DNA from: Skermanella rosea
Lineage (GTDB): Bacteria; Pseudomonadota; Alphaproteobacteria; Azospirillales; Azospirillaceae
Reading direction: 5' to 3'
DNA length: 64,000 nucleotides
Assembly: GCF_016806835.2 (NCBI RefSeq)
Contig: NZ_CP086115.1
Coordinates: forward strand, 1-64,000
A program made the position numbers and the translations under genes. Positions within the stretch are counted from its first letter, which is position 1; every line of letters begins with the position of its first letter. The notes beneath the pieces are model-generated. The model was not told where the DNA came from. It made no database searches and saw only the letters and a list, made by a program, of their open reading frames with translations. Shown here in pieces: positions 47,388-56,200 of this stretch.

Positions 47388-50300
47388 CTACCTGTCGATG
47401 GTTGGGCCACGCAAGGGCTGCGGCACCGACCTCGGCAGGGTCCGCTGCGGCACGTCCTGCTTTTGCCGGTCGAAGACACGCTTGGCATCGGCCGGACTGA
47501 CCGCCCGATCGGCGATGAATGCCTGCACCTGCTGCCGACCGGCACCGGACGTAATCAGATCCCCCGCGTCCCAGCCCTTCCAGACCCCCTCGGGCGGCAC
47601 GATCACCCGCACGCTGGAGGCACCCGCCGCCTGGATCAGGTCGGCCGAGCCGCGCTTCAGGCGGCCTTGCTGATCGACCTCGCCCACCGCCGCCGCCTTG
47701 CCGCTCGCGTCCGCGTCCGGCCAGATCGTGACGTCGCGGCCCTTCAATGCCGAGAAGTCCACATGGCCCCGGCCATGGTCGCCACCGGCCCAGCTCACCA
47801 CCACCGCGTGGTGGCCCAGCACGGCCTGCAGCGCATCGGCCTTCTTCTCGCCCATCACCACGATCACCGGTGCGTCCGGGGCCTTGGCCAGCGCCTCGCC
47901 GTGATAGAGCGGGCGCGGATCGTTCATCGGCACCAGCGCCCAGCGCCCAGCCTTGGCCGGGTCGATGCCGACCGCCACCCCGGCGGGCACCGCCCAGGTG
48001 ACCTGCGGCGTGAACTTCTTGCCGTCCTTCAGCTCGACGCGCAGCACGTAGCCCATCGGCTGGCCGTCGGGATCCTTGTAGGCCGCCACGTGCGCCGGGC
48101 GGTACGACTTGCGCTCGCGGTCCGTCCCGGCCTGCTTGGGGTTGAAGACGCGGGCAGTCCAGCCGTTCTCCTGCACCAGCGGCGGCACGCCGGGCGGGAC
48201 GGGCTGCACCGGCACCCAGTCCGGCGTTGCCGCCGATCGCTTGCTGACCATCGGTGGGGGCAGGGTGATGCCGGTCCGGCCCTCGAGGTAGCCGATGGCG
48301 TCGGGGAAGCTCATGCCGCGGCCGTCCTTCAGCCAGTCCACCGCATCGCCGTGGCACCCGCAACCGAAGCAATTTCCGGTAAGGATATTGTCTTCGATGG
48401 CAAACGCCCCGTATCCATCAACCGTGGCGCAAAAGACCTCCTCAATGCGGTCAGTCGGTTCTACAGACCGCACGACCCAGCGATGACGGCCAAATGCCTT
48501 CTTCGAGTTCGCCAGCCGTTCAGCAGCCTCGGAACGCAGCACGAGTGAAGGCCACACATGAGCCGTCACTAGATGGATGCGAGAAATCTCCGATGCAGCC
48601 CCGTATCCAACCCGCACCTGTGACGTAACGCCATGCGTGCCAATACCCAGCCTCATGCATATCGCCCTGACATGCTCAAGCGTGTCCGGGTGCTTGCAAT
48701 GAAGCATTATCGTTCCGTCTTCAGCGACATGCCCATCGGTTGCCAAATACCCTGCTAGGAACCCGGCGAGGTAGCGAAGAGGAGCATCTAACGGCGGCAA
48801 ATCTTTGAAGTGTGTCGGGAGCCCCACGACAAGCGAGAACGGCGCGCCTCCCTCCGTGATGTAGACGTAGGTTCGATTGCAAGGGAAATACCCTCTTAAA
48901 TCACGCACCTTATCTCCGTGCAGGCCGACGCGCGCATGTTTCTGGTTTAAGAAGCCATCCCCGAAGACGATGCCATGCCTGATCCCTATGAAGTCAGGCT
49001 CAATGATATTCTGTTGCGGAAAGACGGCTTCTAGCCGATGGCCGGTGCGCAGCTCGCTTGTCAGCGTATCGAGCGTTTTCCCACGCACGAACCAACGGTG
49101 GCCGTCCGTGGCGTAAAGCGTTTTCCTGACCCCGTTACGGGAGAGATTGATCTTCCAGAGGCGTTGATGTCCGAAGCTACGGATTGGTGCATCCACCCAT
49201 ATGCCGCCGCGGGTCAGCAGCCGGTGAACGCCTCCCGCGAGCTTCTGGATTGGTATGGTGCCGTCGGGCGTAATGACGCCGGTTTCACCAGCTAGGCAAT
49301 GATAGTGGCCCTTCTTCTCGTCGACATGGAAGCTCGGCGTCTTCTCCTCATGGAAGGGGCAGAGCCCCTTGCCGTGCCGGTCCAGCTGCACCGTCTGGCC
49401 GATCAGGTGGGTGAGCGAGACCGAGTGTTTCAGCGCATCGATATGATCTTTCGCAACGCGTTCTCTGGCAACGAATCCCACAACTTTTTGTAGCGCGGGT
49501 TTTTGCTTCGCGAAAGAGCGGGATACGGACCTGCCGACTTCCTCGCCAAGGCCTTGCAGTGCCTCGATGACCGGCGTCAGGCTGGTGCTGCGCTCCAGCT
49601 CGCGGGCCAGCGGCCGCACCTGCTCCCTTTCCCGGGACCGCTGGAACGCCTCGCGCAGCACCGTCGGCCGCAGCCCCTCGGCCGCGCGCTGCTCTGCGGG
49701 GCGCAGGCCGCGCTGCATGCGGCGGGCGGTGGCGCGCTGGACCTGATGCGCGCGCTGCATGAACGCGAGGGCGGAGGCCTTCTCCGGCTGGCGCTCGAGG
49801 TTCCGGGCCACGTTCTTCCAGACGTCGCTCTCGCGCACGATGCGGCTGTCGCCGAGCGGGCGGCGGTCGACGATCTCCTGACGCTCCGCCCCGTCAGAGA
49901 TGACCAGCCAGGCCGTCTCCCGGTGGCGGCTCTCCGCGACATACGCCTTGAAGCCCTGCACCGTCCTGGAGCCGCCGGGCAGGGCGTTGATGTGCTCGGT
50001 CGAGGTGATGCCCTGCTGGGCGTCGATCGTGCCCGCGTCGCCGTAGGTCAGCCGGATCCTGCCGCTCCTGCCGTCGCGCAGCGACTCCCACTTCACCATG
50101 CCCTCGCGGCCCGCCGCGGTGCGCAGGGTGATGCCCTCCTTGCCGATGCCGGTCACGGTCAGCACCGAGCCGTTGTTACCGATGTTGCCCCAGCCGCCGG
50201 TGTCGAAGCGGGCGTTGACGCGGCCGAACAGGCGCACCCGGTCGCCCACCGCCAGTGCCAAGTCGTAGCGCGCGCCGATCTGGTCGGTCGCCTGCACCGT

Positions 50301-52850
50301 GACCTTGTCCGGCCCGATCTCGCCCATCGCCCGCCGGCGCTCGCGGATCGCGGCGCTGATCTGGCGCGCGTCGGCGTTGCTCGGCGCCGACACCGTGATC
50401 GTGAAGTCCGGCGTGTCCCGGTTGGCCTCGCGCCGCTCCTGCCAGAGGGCGGCGATGCGCTCCACCGCCTCGCGGTAGCCGCCCGCGACGAGCTGGACGG
50501 TCTTGTCCTCGCGCTTCATCGCCAGCGCCGCCTCGGCCTTGCCGTCGCGGAACAGCCGGGCGATCTGGCGCTCGCGCTCGCCCTTCTGCCGCACCGTGCT
50601 CAGCACCTCGGGCACGGCCTGCTTGCCCAGCGCCCTGCGCATCAGGGCGATGGTCGGCCCGGCATCGATGGCCTGGCACTGCTTGGGATCGCCCAGCGCC
50701 ACCAGCTGGAAGCCGTGGCTCCCCTGCAGCCGCATCAGGTCGAGCATCTGGCGGGTGCCGAGCAGGCCCAGCTCGTCCACGACGACGACGCTTCTGCCGT
50801 CCAGCGGCAGCTTGCCCGACTTGGCCCTATCGAGGAAGACGGAGACGGCGGCGCGGTTGGCCGCACCGATCCCGGCCTCGGCCAGCGCATCGCTCTGCCG
50901 CCACGCCAGCGCCGCGCCGAAGACGGTGCGGCCGTCCGCCTCCCAAGCGTCCACCAGCGGCTTCAGCAGGGTGGTCTTTCCCATCCCGGCGGCGCCGATC
51001 GCCACCGCGACGCGCCCGCCGGCGCCGAGCGCCTCCATCATCCGGCGCTGCGCCCGGCCGTGCTCGCCGTCGAAGCGCAGGCCGCTGCGCTCCGCCGCGC
51101 TGGCCAGCTGCTCGGGCGTGAGGGCGGCGCTCCTGTCCTTCGCCGCCTCCCTCACGCGGCGGACCAGCTCCTTCTCCTGGGTGACGTGCAGCGTGGTGGT
51201 CAGGCGCGTCACCTCCTGCCCCTTCACGTCGCGCTCGCGCCCCCAGACCAGCTGCGTCGCCTGGCCGTCCTGCCGCACGCCGCGCTCGCGCATCCGCTCG
51301 GTGACGCGGTCGATGTCCTGCGGCCCCTCGACGCCGGACGCGATCAGTCCCCGGCACGCCGCCACCCGGGCGTCGGACCCGGCGATGACGGAGCGGCGCT
51401 GGAGATCCTTCTCGAGCAGCGGCAGCGAGGCCTCGTAGGCGACGTCGTGGCGCTGTTCCGGCGCGAGGTCGGGCTTGGGCGCATCGGGCCGCACGACGCT
51501 GGCGTGCGTCCAGCCGAGGTCGCGGGCCTCCTCCGCCCATGCCGCGAAGTCGCCGAGATCGTCCGCCTTGGACTTCCGGCTTCCCTTCGCGCCGCCCTTC
51601 AGGAAGCGCACCTTGCCCTCGGAGGAAAGCCCGTCCCAGTCGACGCCCTGACCGGCGGCGTACTCCCGCGCCGCCTCGTGCGCGTCACGGGTGCGCTTGG
51701 AGAAGGCGTCCCGCACGCGGTCGGGGATCGCCGCCACACGCGCGGCACCCGTCTCCGGATCGAGCGCCACCTCGATGCCGTGCCGGCGCAGGTTGGTGGC
51801 CACATGCGCCTGGTAGTAGGCGCCGAACTCCTTGACCCGCCCCTCCAGGCGCTGCAGGTCGAGCCCGCCGACGCGGCCGGTGTCGGTCACGACGAGGTTC
51901 GGCGTGGCGACATGGGTGTGCAGGTTCGGGTCGCCGGCCACCTTGAGCGTCACCAGCTCGGTGTAGGGCGTGTCCGGCGCCATGCTGTCGGAGAGGGTGA
52001 GCGCGCCCCTGTCGTCGCGCGCGATGGCGACGGTGGGGCGCGAGGAGTAGTGGTCGAACGTGACCCAGCCGATGTGCCCCGGCTCGGCGCCGTGCTTGCC
52101 GCCGTCCCCCTTGCGGGCCCGGCCGATCTCCGTCTCGATGTAGCGCATGGCGCTGTCCACCGCGTCCCGGTGGGCCTGCGCGATCATGTTGCGCTCGGCC
52201 TCAGTCGGCGCGAAGGCCCAGGCGAGCGAGACGGACTTGTCGGCGGAGAAGCACAGGTCGATGTAGCCGATGCGCGGCTTCGACGTCGTGACGCGCTGGC
52301 GCCAGTCGTCGGGATCCAGCGCCGAGCCGTCGGCCCGCCTGCCGTCCAGGATGTTGGCGTATTCCGCCGCCTTGATGGAGCGGATGTCCTCGACGCCGAA
52401 CGCGCCGAACATGCGCCTCACCGCCGATTCCCGGTCGTCGGTCGGCAGGGCCTGCCCGTCGAGCCGGTGGCCCTTCAGCACGAGGGCGATCTCCGGCTTG
52501 GTCGGCAGGCGGTCGGGATCGACGCCGAACAGCCCCTCCAGGCTGTCGGTCGCGCGCACCCTGCTCTTGCCCGGGACGTCGCCGCCGTTGGCTTGCTGGC
52601 CGTTCAGCAGGTTCGTCACCTCGTCCATGGTGGGGGCGCGGTTGGGATCGATGCCGAGCCGGTCTGCGACCTCGGGGTGCATGTCGCGGCGAGGCTGGGG
52701 GGCGGTGTGCTCGCCGTCGCCGGCCATGCCGCGCTGGTAGTATTCGGCCAGGTCGGCCTTGTCGCGGGGGAGCGTCTGCTCCATCAGGTGCTCGGCCATC
52801 GCCCGCGCGATCGCCGGTTTGCCCGCCGCCCCGGTGCGGTAGGTGAGCAC
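47388..52850 (-). CDS. traA: MobF relaxase-helicase-primase (TraA-like) carrying an intein
   Basis: This 1820-codon gene encodes several domains. The MobF relaxase has an N-terminal tyrosine region (MLTYRTGAAGKPAIARAMAE, AEYYQRG) and histidine cluster GDPNLHTHVATPNLVV near residue 310. An RecD-like helicase follows (Walker A GAAGMGKTTLLKPLVDAWEA near residue 615, Walker B VVVDELGLLG). The C-terminal part is a primase: zinc finger CPFHEEKTPSFHVDEKKGHYH...CFGC and Toprim (VIVVMGEKKADALQ, DVTIWPDADASGKAAA). A 309-residue intein (residues 1185-1493) splits the zinc finger. The mature protein would be about 1511 residues. It nicks oriT, unwinds DNA and can prime synthesis in the recipient. Confidence 0.93.
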   Translation of the reverse strand: MLTYRTGAAGKPAIARAMAEHLMEQTLPRDKADLAEYYQRGMAGDGEHTAPQPRRDMHPEVADRLGIDPNRAPTMDEVTNLLNGQQANGGDVPGKSRVRATDSLEGLFGVDPDRLPTKPEIALVLKGHRLDGQALPTDDRESAVRRMFGAFGVEDIRSIKAAEYANILDGRRADGSALDPDDWRQRVTTSKPRIGYIDLCFSADKSVSLAWAFAPTEAERNMIAQAHRDAVDSAMRYIETEIGRARKGDGGKHGAEPGHIGWVTFDHYSSRPTVAIARDDRGALTLSDSMAPDTPYTELVTLKVAGDPNLHTHVATPNLVVTDTGRVGGLDLQRLEGRVKEFGAYYQAHVATNLRRHGIEVALDPETGAARVAAIPDRVRDAFSKRTRDAHEAAREYAAGQGVDWDGLSSEGKVRFLKGGAKGSRKSKADDLGDFAAWAEEARDLGWTHASVVRPDAPKPDLAPEQRHDVAYEASLPLLEKDLQRRSVIAGSDARVAACRGLIASGVEGPQDIDRVTERMRERGVRQDGQATQLVWGRERDVKGQEVTRLTTTLHVTQEKELVRRVREAAKDRSAALTPEQLASAAERSGLRFDGEHGRAQRRMMEALGAGGRVAVAIGAAGMGKTTLLKPLVDAWEADGRTVFGAALAWRQSDALAEAGIGAANRAAVSVFLDRAKSGKLPLDGRSVVVVDELGLLGTRQMLDLMRLQGSHGFQLVALGDPKQCQAIDAGPTIALMRRALGKQAVPEVLSTVRQKGERERQIARLFRDGKAEAALAMKREDKTVQLVAGGYREAVERIAALWQERREANRDTPDFTITVSAPSNADARQISAAIRERRRAMGEIGPDKVTVQATDQIGARYDLALAVGDRVRLFGRVNARFDTGGWGNIGNNGSVLTVTGIGKEGITLRTAAGREGMVKWESLRDGRSGRIRLTYGDAGTIDAQQGITSTEHINALPGGSRTVQGFKAYVAESRHRETAWLVISDGAERQEIVDRRPLGDSRIVRESDVWKNVARNLERQPEKASALAFMQRAHQVQRATARRMQRGLRPAEQRAAEGLRPTVLREAFQRSREREQVRPLARELERSTSLTPVIEALQGLGEEVGRSVSRSFAKQKPALQKVVGFVARERVAKDHIDALKHSVSLTHLIGQTVQLDRHGKGLCPFHEEKTPSFHVDEKKGHYHCLAGETGVITPDGTIPIQKLAGGVHRLLTRGGIWVDAPIRSFGHQRLWKINLSRNGVRKTLYATDGHRWFVRGKTLDTLTSELRTGHRLEAVFPQQNIIEPDFIGIRHGIVFGDGFLNQKHARVGLHGDKVRDLRGYFPCNRTYVYITEGGAPFSLVVGLPTHFKDLPPLDAPLRYLAGFLAGYLATDGHVAEDGTIMLHCKHPDTLEHVRAICMRLGIGTHGVTSQVRVGYGAASEISRIHLVTAHVWPSLVLRSEAAERLANSKKAFGRHRWVVRSVEPTDRIEEVFCATVDGYGAFAIEDNILTGNCFGCGCHGDAVDWLKDGRGMSFPDAIGYLEGRTGITLPPPMVSKRSAATPDWVPVQPVPPGVPPLVQENGWTARVFNPKQAGTDRERKSYRPAHVAAYKDPDGQPMGYVLRVELKDGKKFTPQVTWAVPAGVAVGIDPAKAGRWALVPMNDPRPLYHGEALAKAPDAPVIVVMGEKKADALQAVLGHHAVVVSWAGGDHGRGHVDFSALKGRDVTIWPDADASGKAAAVGEVDQQGRLKRGSADLIQAAGASSVRVIVPPEGVWKGWDAGDLITSGAGRQQVQAFIADRAVSPADAKRVFDRQKQDVPQRTLPRSVPQPLRGPTIDR
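48372..49298 (-). mobile_element. Intein with LAGLIDADG homing endonuclease in the relaxase-primase gene
   Basis: The 927-base insert is in frame. It begins with CLAGETGVITPDGTIP (block A), has KTLYATDGHRWFVRG (block B with TxxH-like motif) and ends VFCATVDGYGAFAIEDNILTGN (block F/G) before cysteine +1. The penultimate residue is Gly instead of His. The centre carries two LAGLIDADG-type motifs (IRHGIVFGDGFLNQ and YLAGFLAGYLATDGHV), each with its acidic residue, so the homing nuclease seems intact. Cysteine +1 is itself a zinc ligand, so splicing is required to rebuild the CHC2 finger. Confidence 0.9.
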
Positions 52851-52854
52851 GGGC

Positions 52855-53184
52855 CTAGCCCTCGACCACCCCGTCCTCGTCGGCCCCGTTCACCGCGCGC
52901 TGGATGCCGCGGAGCACGGCAGTCTCGACGGTCGGGCCGATATTGGTCAACATACCGCCGATCCGCACCAGCGCTTCCGTTTGGTCGGACAGGGTGACCG
53001 CAATGCGCTTCAGGGTCTTGCTCAGGGAATCGTCGCCGTCGGCTTCCTCGCTCGCCGCTTCCAGCAGCCGGGCCAGCATCTCCGACTGGGTTTCCTGCGT
53101 CTCCACCATCATGGAGAGCCCCTGCGTCAGGGCGTCGATGCTGGTCTTGATCCCGTCGAGCGCCTCACGCAGTTCGGCGTCCAT
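52855..53184 (-). CDS. Coiled-coil accessory protein next to relaxase
   Basis: The 109-residue helical product (MDAELREALDGIKTSIDALT, SMMVETQETQSEMLARLLEA, SKTLKRIAVTLSDQTEALVR) precedes the relaxase and is separated from it by four bases. GGAGGG lies before the ATG. The location beside the candidate oriT suggests a relaxosome accessory role, but no DNA-binding motif is visible. Confidence 0.55.
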   Translation of the reverse strand: MDAELREALDGIKTSIDALTQGLSMMVETQETQSEMLARLLEAASEEADGDDSLSKTLKRIAVTLSDQTEALVRIGGMLTNIGPTVETAVLRGIQRAVNGADEDGVVEG

Positions 53185-53218
53185 GGCATTCGCCCTCCGC
53201 AGCCGGGGTGTCCGGGGA

Positions 53219-53286
53219 AAGCGTAACACGCGCCGGAGCGCATGGTCTACCATGCCTTGGTCTGTTGACCTCCCACCGTTACGCTT
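53219..53286. other. Candidate oriT
   Basis: Nine-base perfect arms AAGCGTAAC (53219-53227) and GTTACGCTT (53278-53286) enclose a second perfect palindrome (CATGGT, CT, ACCATG; 53241-53254). The site lies in a 252-base gene-free region directly upstream of the relaxase operon, the usual oriT position. Several short TACGG repeats follow (53310-53420). The nick site cannot be placed by eye. Confidence 0.5.
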
Positions 53287-53436
53287 CAGCATCGCCCCAG
53301 ACACGGGTGGGATTACGCCTGCGTTACGGCACGGGTACGGAAACCCATACGGCATTGTCACGCGGGCGATACGACCTAGTCGCGGTCAGCTGTGACGGGA
53401 GTGGTACGGAAGCGCTACGTGACTGCTGCGGATGGC

Positions 53437-54309
53437 TCAGAACAGCGTGAGCTGCTGCGGCTTGCGGCGCTGCATCGGCTCGGCCTGCGTTGGCGTCTGG
53501 ATGACCTTGGCGGGTGTCTCGTCGGGTGCGGCGACCGGCTCAGGGGCGGGGAGGGCTGCCGGTGCCTCGGGCTTCTCGTCGGTCAGCGTCGCGTTATGTC
53601 GTGACGGCCTGATCTTCCATTGCCAGCCGCCGAGGATGTGGGCCGGGGTATGCCAGCGCCCGAACTCCTCAAGGCTCAGCGTATTGCCGTGCTGGATGAT
53701 GGCGGGAACATGCAGCAGGGAGAGTTGCACATAGGCCATGTGAACGCACCGGCTATCGAGGTCGGTCGCCGTGACGTGAAGCCGCTGCTGGTAGTTGATC
53801 CCCTCGTCGCGCATGGCGTGGGCCAGCGCGATCACCATCGCGCCGGATCCGCAGGCGGGCTCCTGTGCGGTAACGAAGCCGCGTTCCTCGATCAGGGGTC
53901 TTACGTCATCGGTCAGCGTCATCTTGGCCATCATCCGGCACACGTGATAGGGCGTGAAGAATTGGCCCTTGTACTTGTTGTGCAGCTCCAGCTCGTGGAA
54001 CACCTTGCCGAGCACATCGTCCGGCCCGCATTCCAGCGTTTCGACCAGCTCGCCAAGCATCTGCGGAAAACGCTCGACCTCTTCCCGGCTGTAGCGCTTC
54101 ACGATCTCCAGATAGCGGGCCTCCCGTTTCTCGCGTTGCGGCAGGTCGACGCCGTTGCTGATGGCGAGGGCCGACATTTCGCAGAAATCGCTGAACACCT
54201 CCCATGTCGAGTGGCGGTGTGAGTTCAGGCCGATCAGCTTGATGAGGGCTTTGCGATGCTGTTCGGCTTGGCGGGCGTCGCCGCTGAATTCATGTTCTTC
54301 AAAATTCAC
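53437..54309 (-). CDS. N6-methyltransferase-like protein without a catalytic NPPY motif
   Basis: The 290-residue product has HNKYKGQFFTPYHVCRMMAK and the AdoMet-binding EPACGSGAMVIALAHAMRDE, then VTATDLDSRCVHMAYVQLSL, all typical of HsdM-type methyltransferases. Where NPPF/Y would be expected the sequence reads LEEFGRWHTPAHILGGW, so no catalytic motif is seen. A disordered proline-rich C-terminus ends RKPQQLTLF, which looks like a clamp-binding (QxxLxLF-like) peptide. It may be a DNA-binding decoy or an antirestriction factor. Confidence 0.75.
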   Translation of the reverse strand: MNFEEHEFSGDARQAEQHRKALIKLIGLNSHRHSTWEVFSDFCEMSALAISNGVDLPQREKREARYLEIVKRYSREEVERFPQMLGELVETLECGPDDVLGKVFHELELHNKYKGQFFTPYHVCRMMAKMTLTDDVRPLIEERGFVTAQEPACGSGAMVIALAHAMRDEGINYQQRLHVTATDLDSRCVHMAYVQLSLLHVPAIIQHGNTLSLEEFGRWHTPAHILGGWQWKIRPSRHNATLTDEKPEAPAALPAPEPVAAPDETPAKVIQTPTQAEPMQRRKPQQLTLF

Positions 54310-54357
54310 ATAGATAATCGAGGTGCAGGTTCATCAAAGCGGGGCCGGTGGCGAGGG

Positions 54358-55332
54358 TTATCGCCCTCTAGCCACCGGCTCGCGCTCGCGGCGCTGACGT
54401 TCCCGCTCGGCAAAGCCCGACTTCGCCTCGACCTGCTGCGGCGCTATGACGGGTTGGAGGCCATGAAGGTAATCCGCAGCCTTCTGGGCGTGGCTCGACG
54501 CGGTGAAAATCGCGTGCTTGTCGCCCTTCAGCACTTTCAGCCAGCTATCGAGGTAGGCGGCGTGATCCTCGCGCGGCTCGATGGCAAGGCCGAGGTCGGC
54601 GGCAAGGAAGGCGCTGCCAATTTCGGCCACCAGTTCTTCAGCCGCATAGCCTTCGTCGCCCCAGCGCTTGCGCCCGAAATCCCGGTTGAGGCGGGACGGG
54701 TGGCGGGTCCAGTGCGTTGTTTCGTGGCCCAGCGTGGCGTAATAGCTCTCCGGGTCGCGGAACGTCATGAAGGGCGGCATCTGGATACGGTCGGCCTGAA
54801 TGGCGTAAAAGGCCTGATTGCCGCCGTGGTCGATCTGTGCGCCGGTGTTGCGGAAGAAGGTTTCCGCTGCCTCGATGCGGTCTATCGCGTCAAGCTTCGG
54901 TGCCTCGGCAAGGGCATAGAAACGATCCGGTAGGCCGTCGATCTGCTCGACATTGAAGACGTTGTACTGCTTCAGAAAAGGTATCTTTCTTTCTTTTTCT
55001 TCACCTTTCTCGTTTTCCTCGGTGCGCTTGATCTGGTCGGCATAGGCAACGATGCTTGATTTCTCGCCCTTGCGAACCTGCCCGCCCAGGTCGGCGGCCT
55101 GCCGGTACGTCATCCAGATTGGGGCGCTGTAACCTTTCTCATCAGCGGAGGCCCACAGCATCAGGACGTTGATTCCCCGGTACGGGGTGCCGTCATGGCG
55201 CAGCGGGCGGGTGATGCGTCCGGCTGCATGCTCGGCGTTCCATGGCTTCATCCATGGGCGCGAACCCTGCTCAAGCTGGGCGATGATGGAAGCGGTAATG
55301 GTGTCATAAATATCTTTGCGGGTTGAGGTCAT
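54358..55332 (-). CDS. ardC: Antirestriction protein ArdC
   Basis: The 324-residue product has the N-terminal DUF1738/ArdC ssDNA-binding domain (DIYDTITASIIAQLEQGSRP, WMKPWNAEHAAGRITRPLRH, GTPYRGINVLMLWASADEKG) and the C-terminal metallopeptidase-like domain with HETTHWTRHPSRLNRDFG and EELVAEIGSAFLAADLG. The HExxH zinc motif (HETTH) and second-sphere glutamate are present. ArdC-type proteins protect incoming plasmid single strands from host restriction. A plasmid-motif-like CTTTCTTTCTTTTT occurs inside the gene (54985-54998). Confidence 0.9.
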   Translation of the reverse strand: MTSTRKDIYDTITASIIAQLEQGSRPWMKPWNAEHAAGRITRPLRHDGTPYRGINVLMLWASADEKGYSAPIWMTYRQAADLGGQVRKGEKSSIVAYADQIKRTEENEKGEEKERKIPFLKQYNVFNVEQIDGLPDRFYALAEAPKLDAIDRIEAAETFFRNTGAQIDHGGNQAFYAIQADRIQMPPFMTFRDPESYYATLGHETTHWTRHPSRLNRDFGRKRWGDEGYAAEELVAEIGSAFLAADLGLAIEPREDHAAYLDSWLKVLKGDKHAIFTASSHAQKAADYLHGLQPVIAPQQVEAKSGFAERERQRREREPVARGR

Positions 55333-55356
55333 ATAGCTAATGGGTTTTGTTAAATT

Positions 55357-55379
55357 AGGTTAGAGCCGCGCTCTAACCT
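55357..55379. promoter_or_regulatory. Perfect palindrome upstream of ardC
   Basis: Ten-base perfect arms (AGGTTAGAGC and GCTCTAACCT) around CGC, 25 bases before the ardC start. A dimeric repressor site is likely. Confidence 0.6.
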
Positions 55380-55411
55380 GAAACTAGGCCCGCGCCGATG
55401 AGCGGGGTGTA

Positions 55412-55492
55412 GGTGTCAAATGATCGAAACGGTTATGTTCGACTTGGCGCTGAAGCGCCTAGGAGAACTTCTGTTTCGCGGCATTTGACACC
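55412..55492. promoter_or_regulatory. 81-base nested hairpin upstream of ardC
   Basis: Outer arms GGTGTCAAATG and CATTTGACACC match perfectly over 11 bases and extend after a short mismatch by CGAAAC/GTTTCG. An inner GGCGCT/AGCGCC stem with GTTC/GAAC lies in the loop. As single strand it would form one long hairpin. Its place before the antirestriction gene in the likely leading region suggests a single-strand promoter or a primase-loading (ssi) site. Confidence 0.55.
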
Positions 55493-55555
55493 GGAGGGGC
55501 AGCAGGCCCCTACTTCCTCCTCTCCCCATGACCAGGCGCCGGCGACCGCGTCAGG

Positions 55556-55632
55556 GATCGTCACCCGCAGGGCGGAGCAAGGCTCCGGGAGCGAAGCGAG
55601 TAGAGCCCGGCCCGAAGGGGACGCCGATCGTC
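55556..55632. other. GC-rich structured segment flanked by GATCGTC repeats
   Basis: GATCGTC occurs at both ends 70 bases apart. Between them lie GGAGC/GCTCC and other GC-rich stems. It overlaps the 3' end of the DUF1643 gene. A structured RNA or terminator is possible; no T run was seen. Confidence 0.3.
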
Positions 55633-56200
55633 AGGCACTCCACCCCCGCCACGGCACCAGCTCGGCGTCACGGCGCAGGTACAAAGGATGTCGCGGACTT
55701 CCGTCGGCGGTCGTGCCGAGACACCAGAGCGGAACCTGGGCGCGCCGCAGCTCGACGACGATCTCCTCGGCCAGCCCGCGCATGGGTCCCTTCAGCGTGC
55801 CGAAGGCGAGGATGACGTATTCGGCCCATAGCGCTGATCCGCGGATGGCCGACAGGTTCTCCTCGCACCGGATCGGCGCTCCCTTCAGCCGCTTCGGGTC
55901 GGTGCACCGGTAGGCCGAGATGTTGGCCTTGCGGTAGGCGGTCAGGCCGAGGCGCTGGGTGAAGCCGATCTCCCGGCGCACGGTGCTATCGTCAACCGTG
56001 CCGTCGGCCGTCGATGGGTTCATCCCGATGAAGAGCGCATAGGCCGCACCCTCGCGGCCCCATTCCCGCCAGAGCATGGTGCGGTAGCAGTCGCCCGGGC
56101 CGGTGAAGGTCGCGCCGCCGCGCATGCCGCGGGGCAGGGCGAGGCGCACCTTGCCGCCGGGATCGTGGGGAAGATCGAGCAGGTGCTGGCCATCACGCAT
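55631..56200 (-). CDS. DUF1643 family protein
   Basis: The 189-residue product contains ALFIGMNPSTADGTVDDSTV, RREIGFTQRLGLTAYRKANI and SAYRCTDPKRLKGAPIRCEE, the hallmark of DUF1643. The family occurs in phages and plasmids and has a base-excision-like fold pattern, but its function is not known. The ATG at 56200 overlaps the upstream gene by eight bases. Confidence 0.82.
   Translation of the reverse strand: MRDGQHLLDLPHDPGGKVRLALPRGMRGGATFTGPGDCYRTMLWREWGREGAAYALFIGMNPSTADGTVDDSTVRREIGFTQRLGLTAYRKANISAYRCTDPKRLKGAPIRCEENLSAIRGSALWAEYVILAFGTLKGPMRGLAEEIVVELRRAQVPLWCLGTTADGSPRHPLYLRRDAELVPWRGWSA

Noticed and set aside
49503-52997. A plus-strand open frame of 1164 codons opposite the relaxase
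   Set aside because: Its product is low-complexity (Arg, Ala, His, Leu rich) and is the complement of the relaxase/helicase codons. No start signal or domain supports it.
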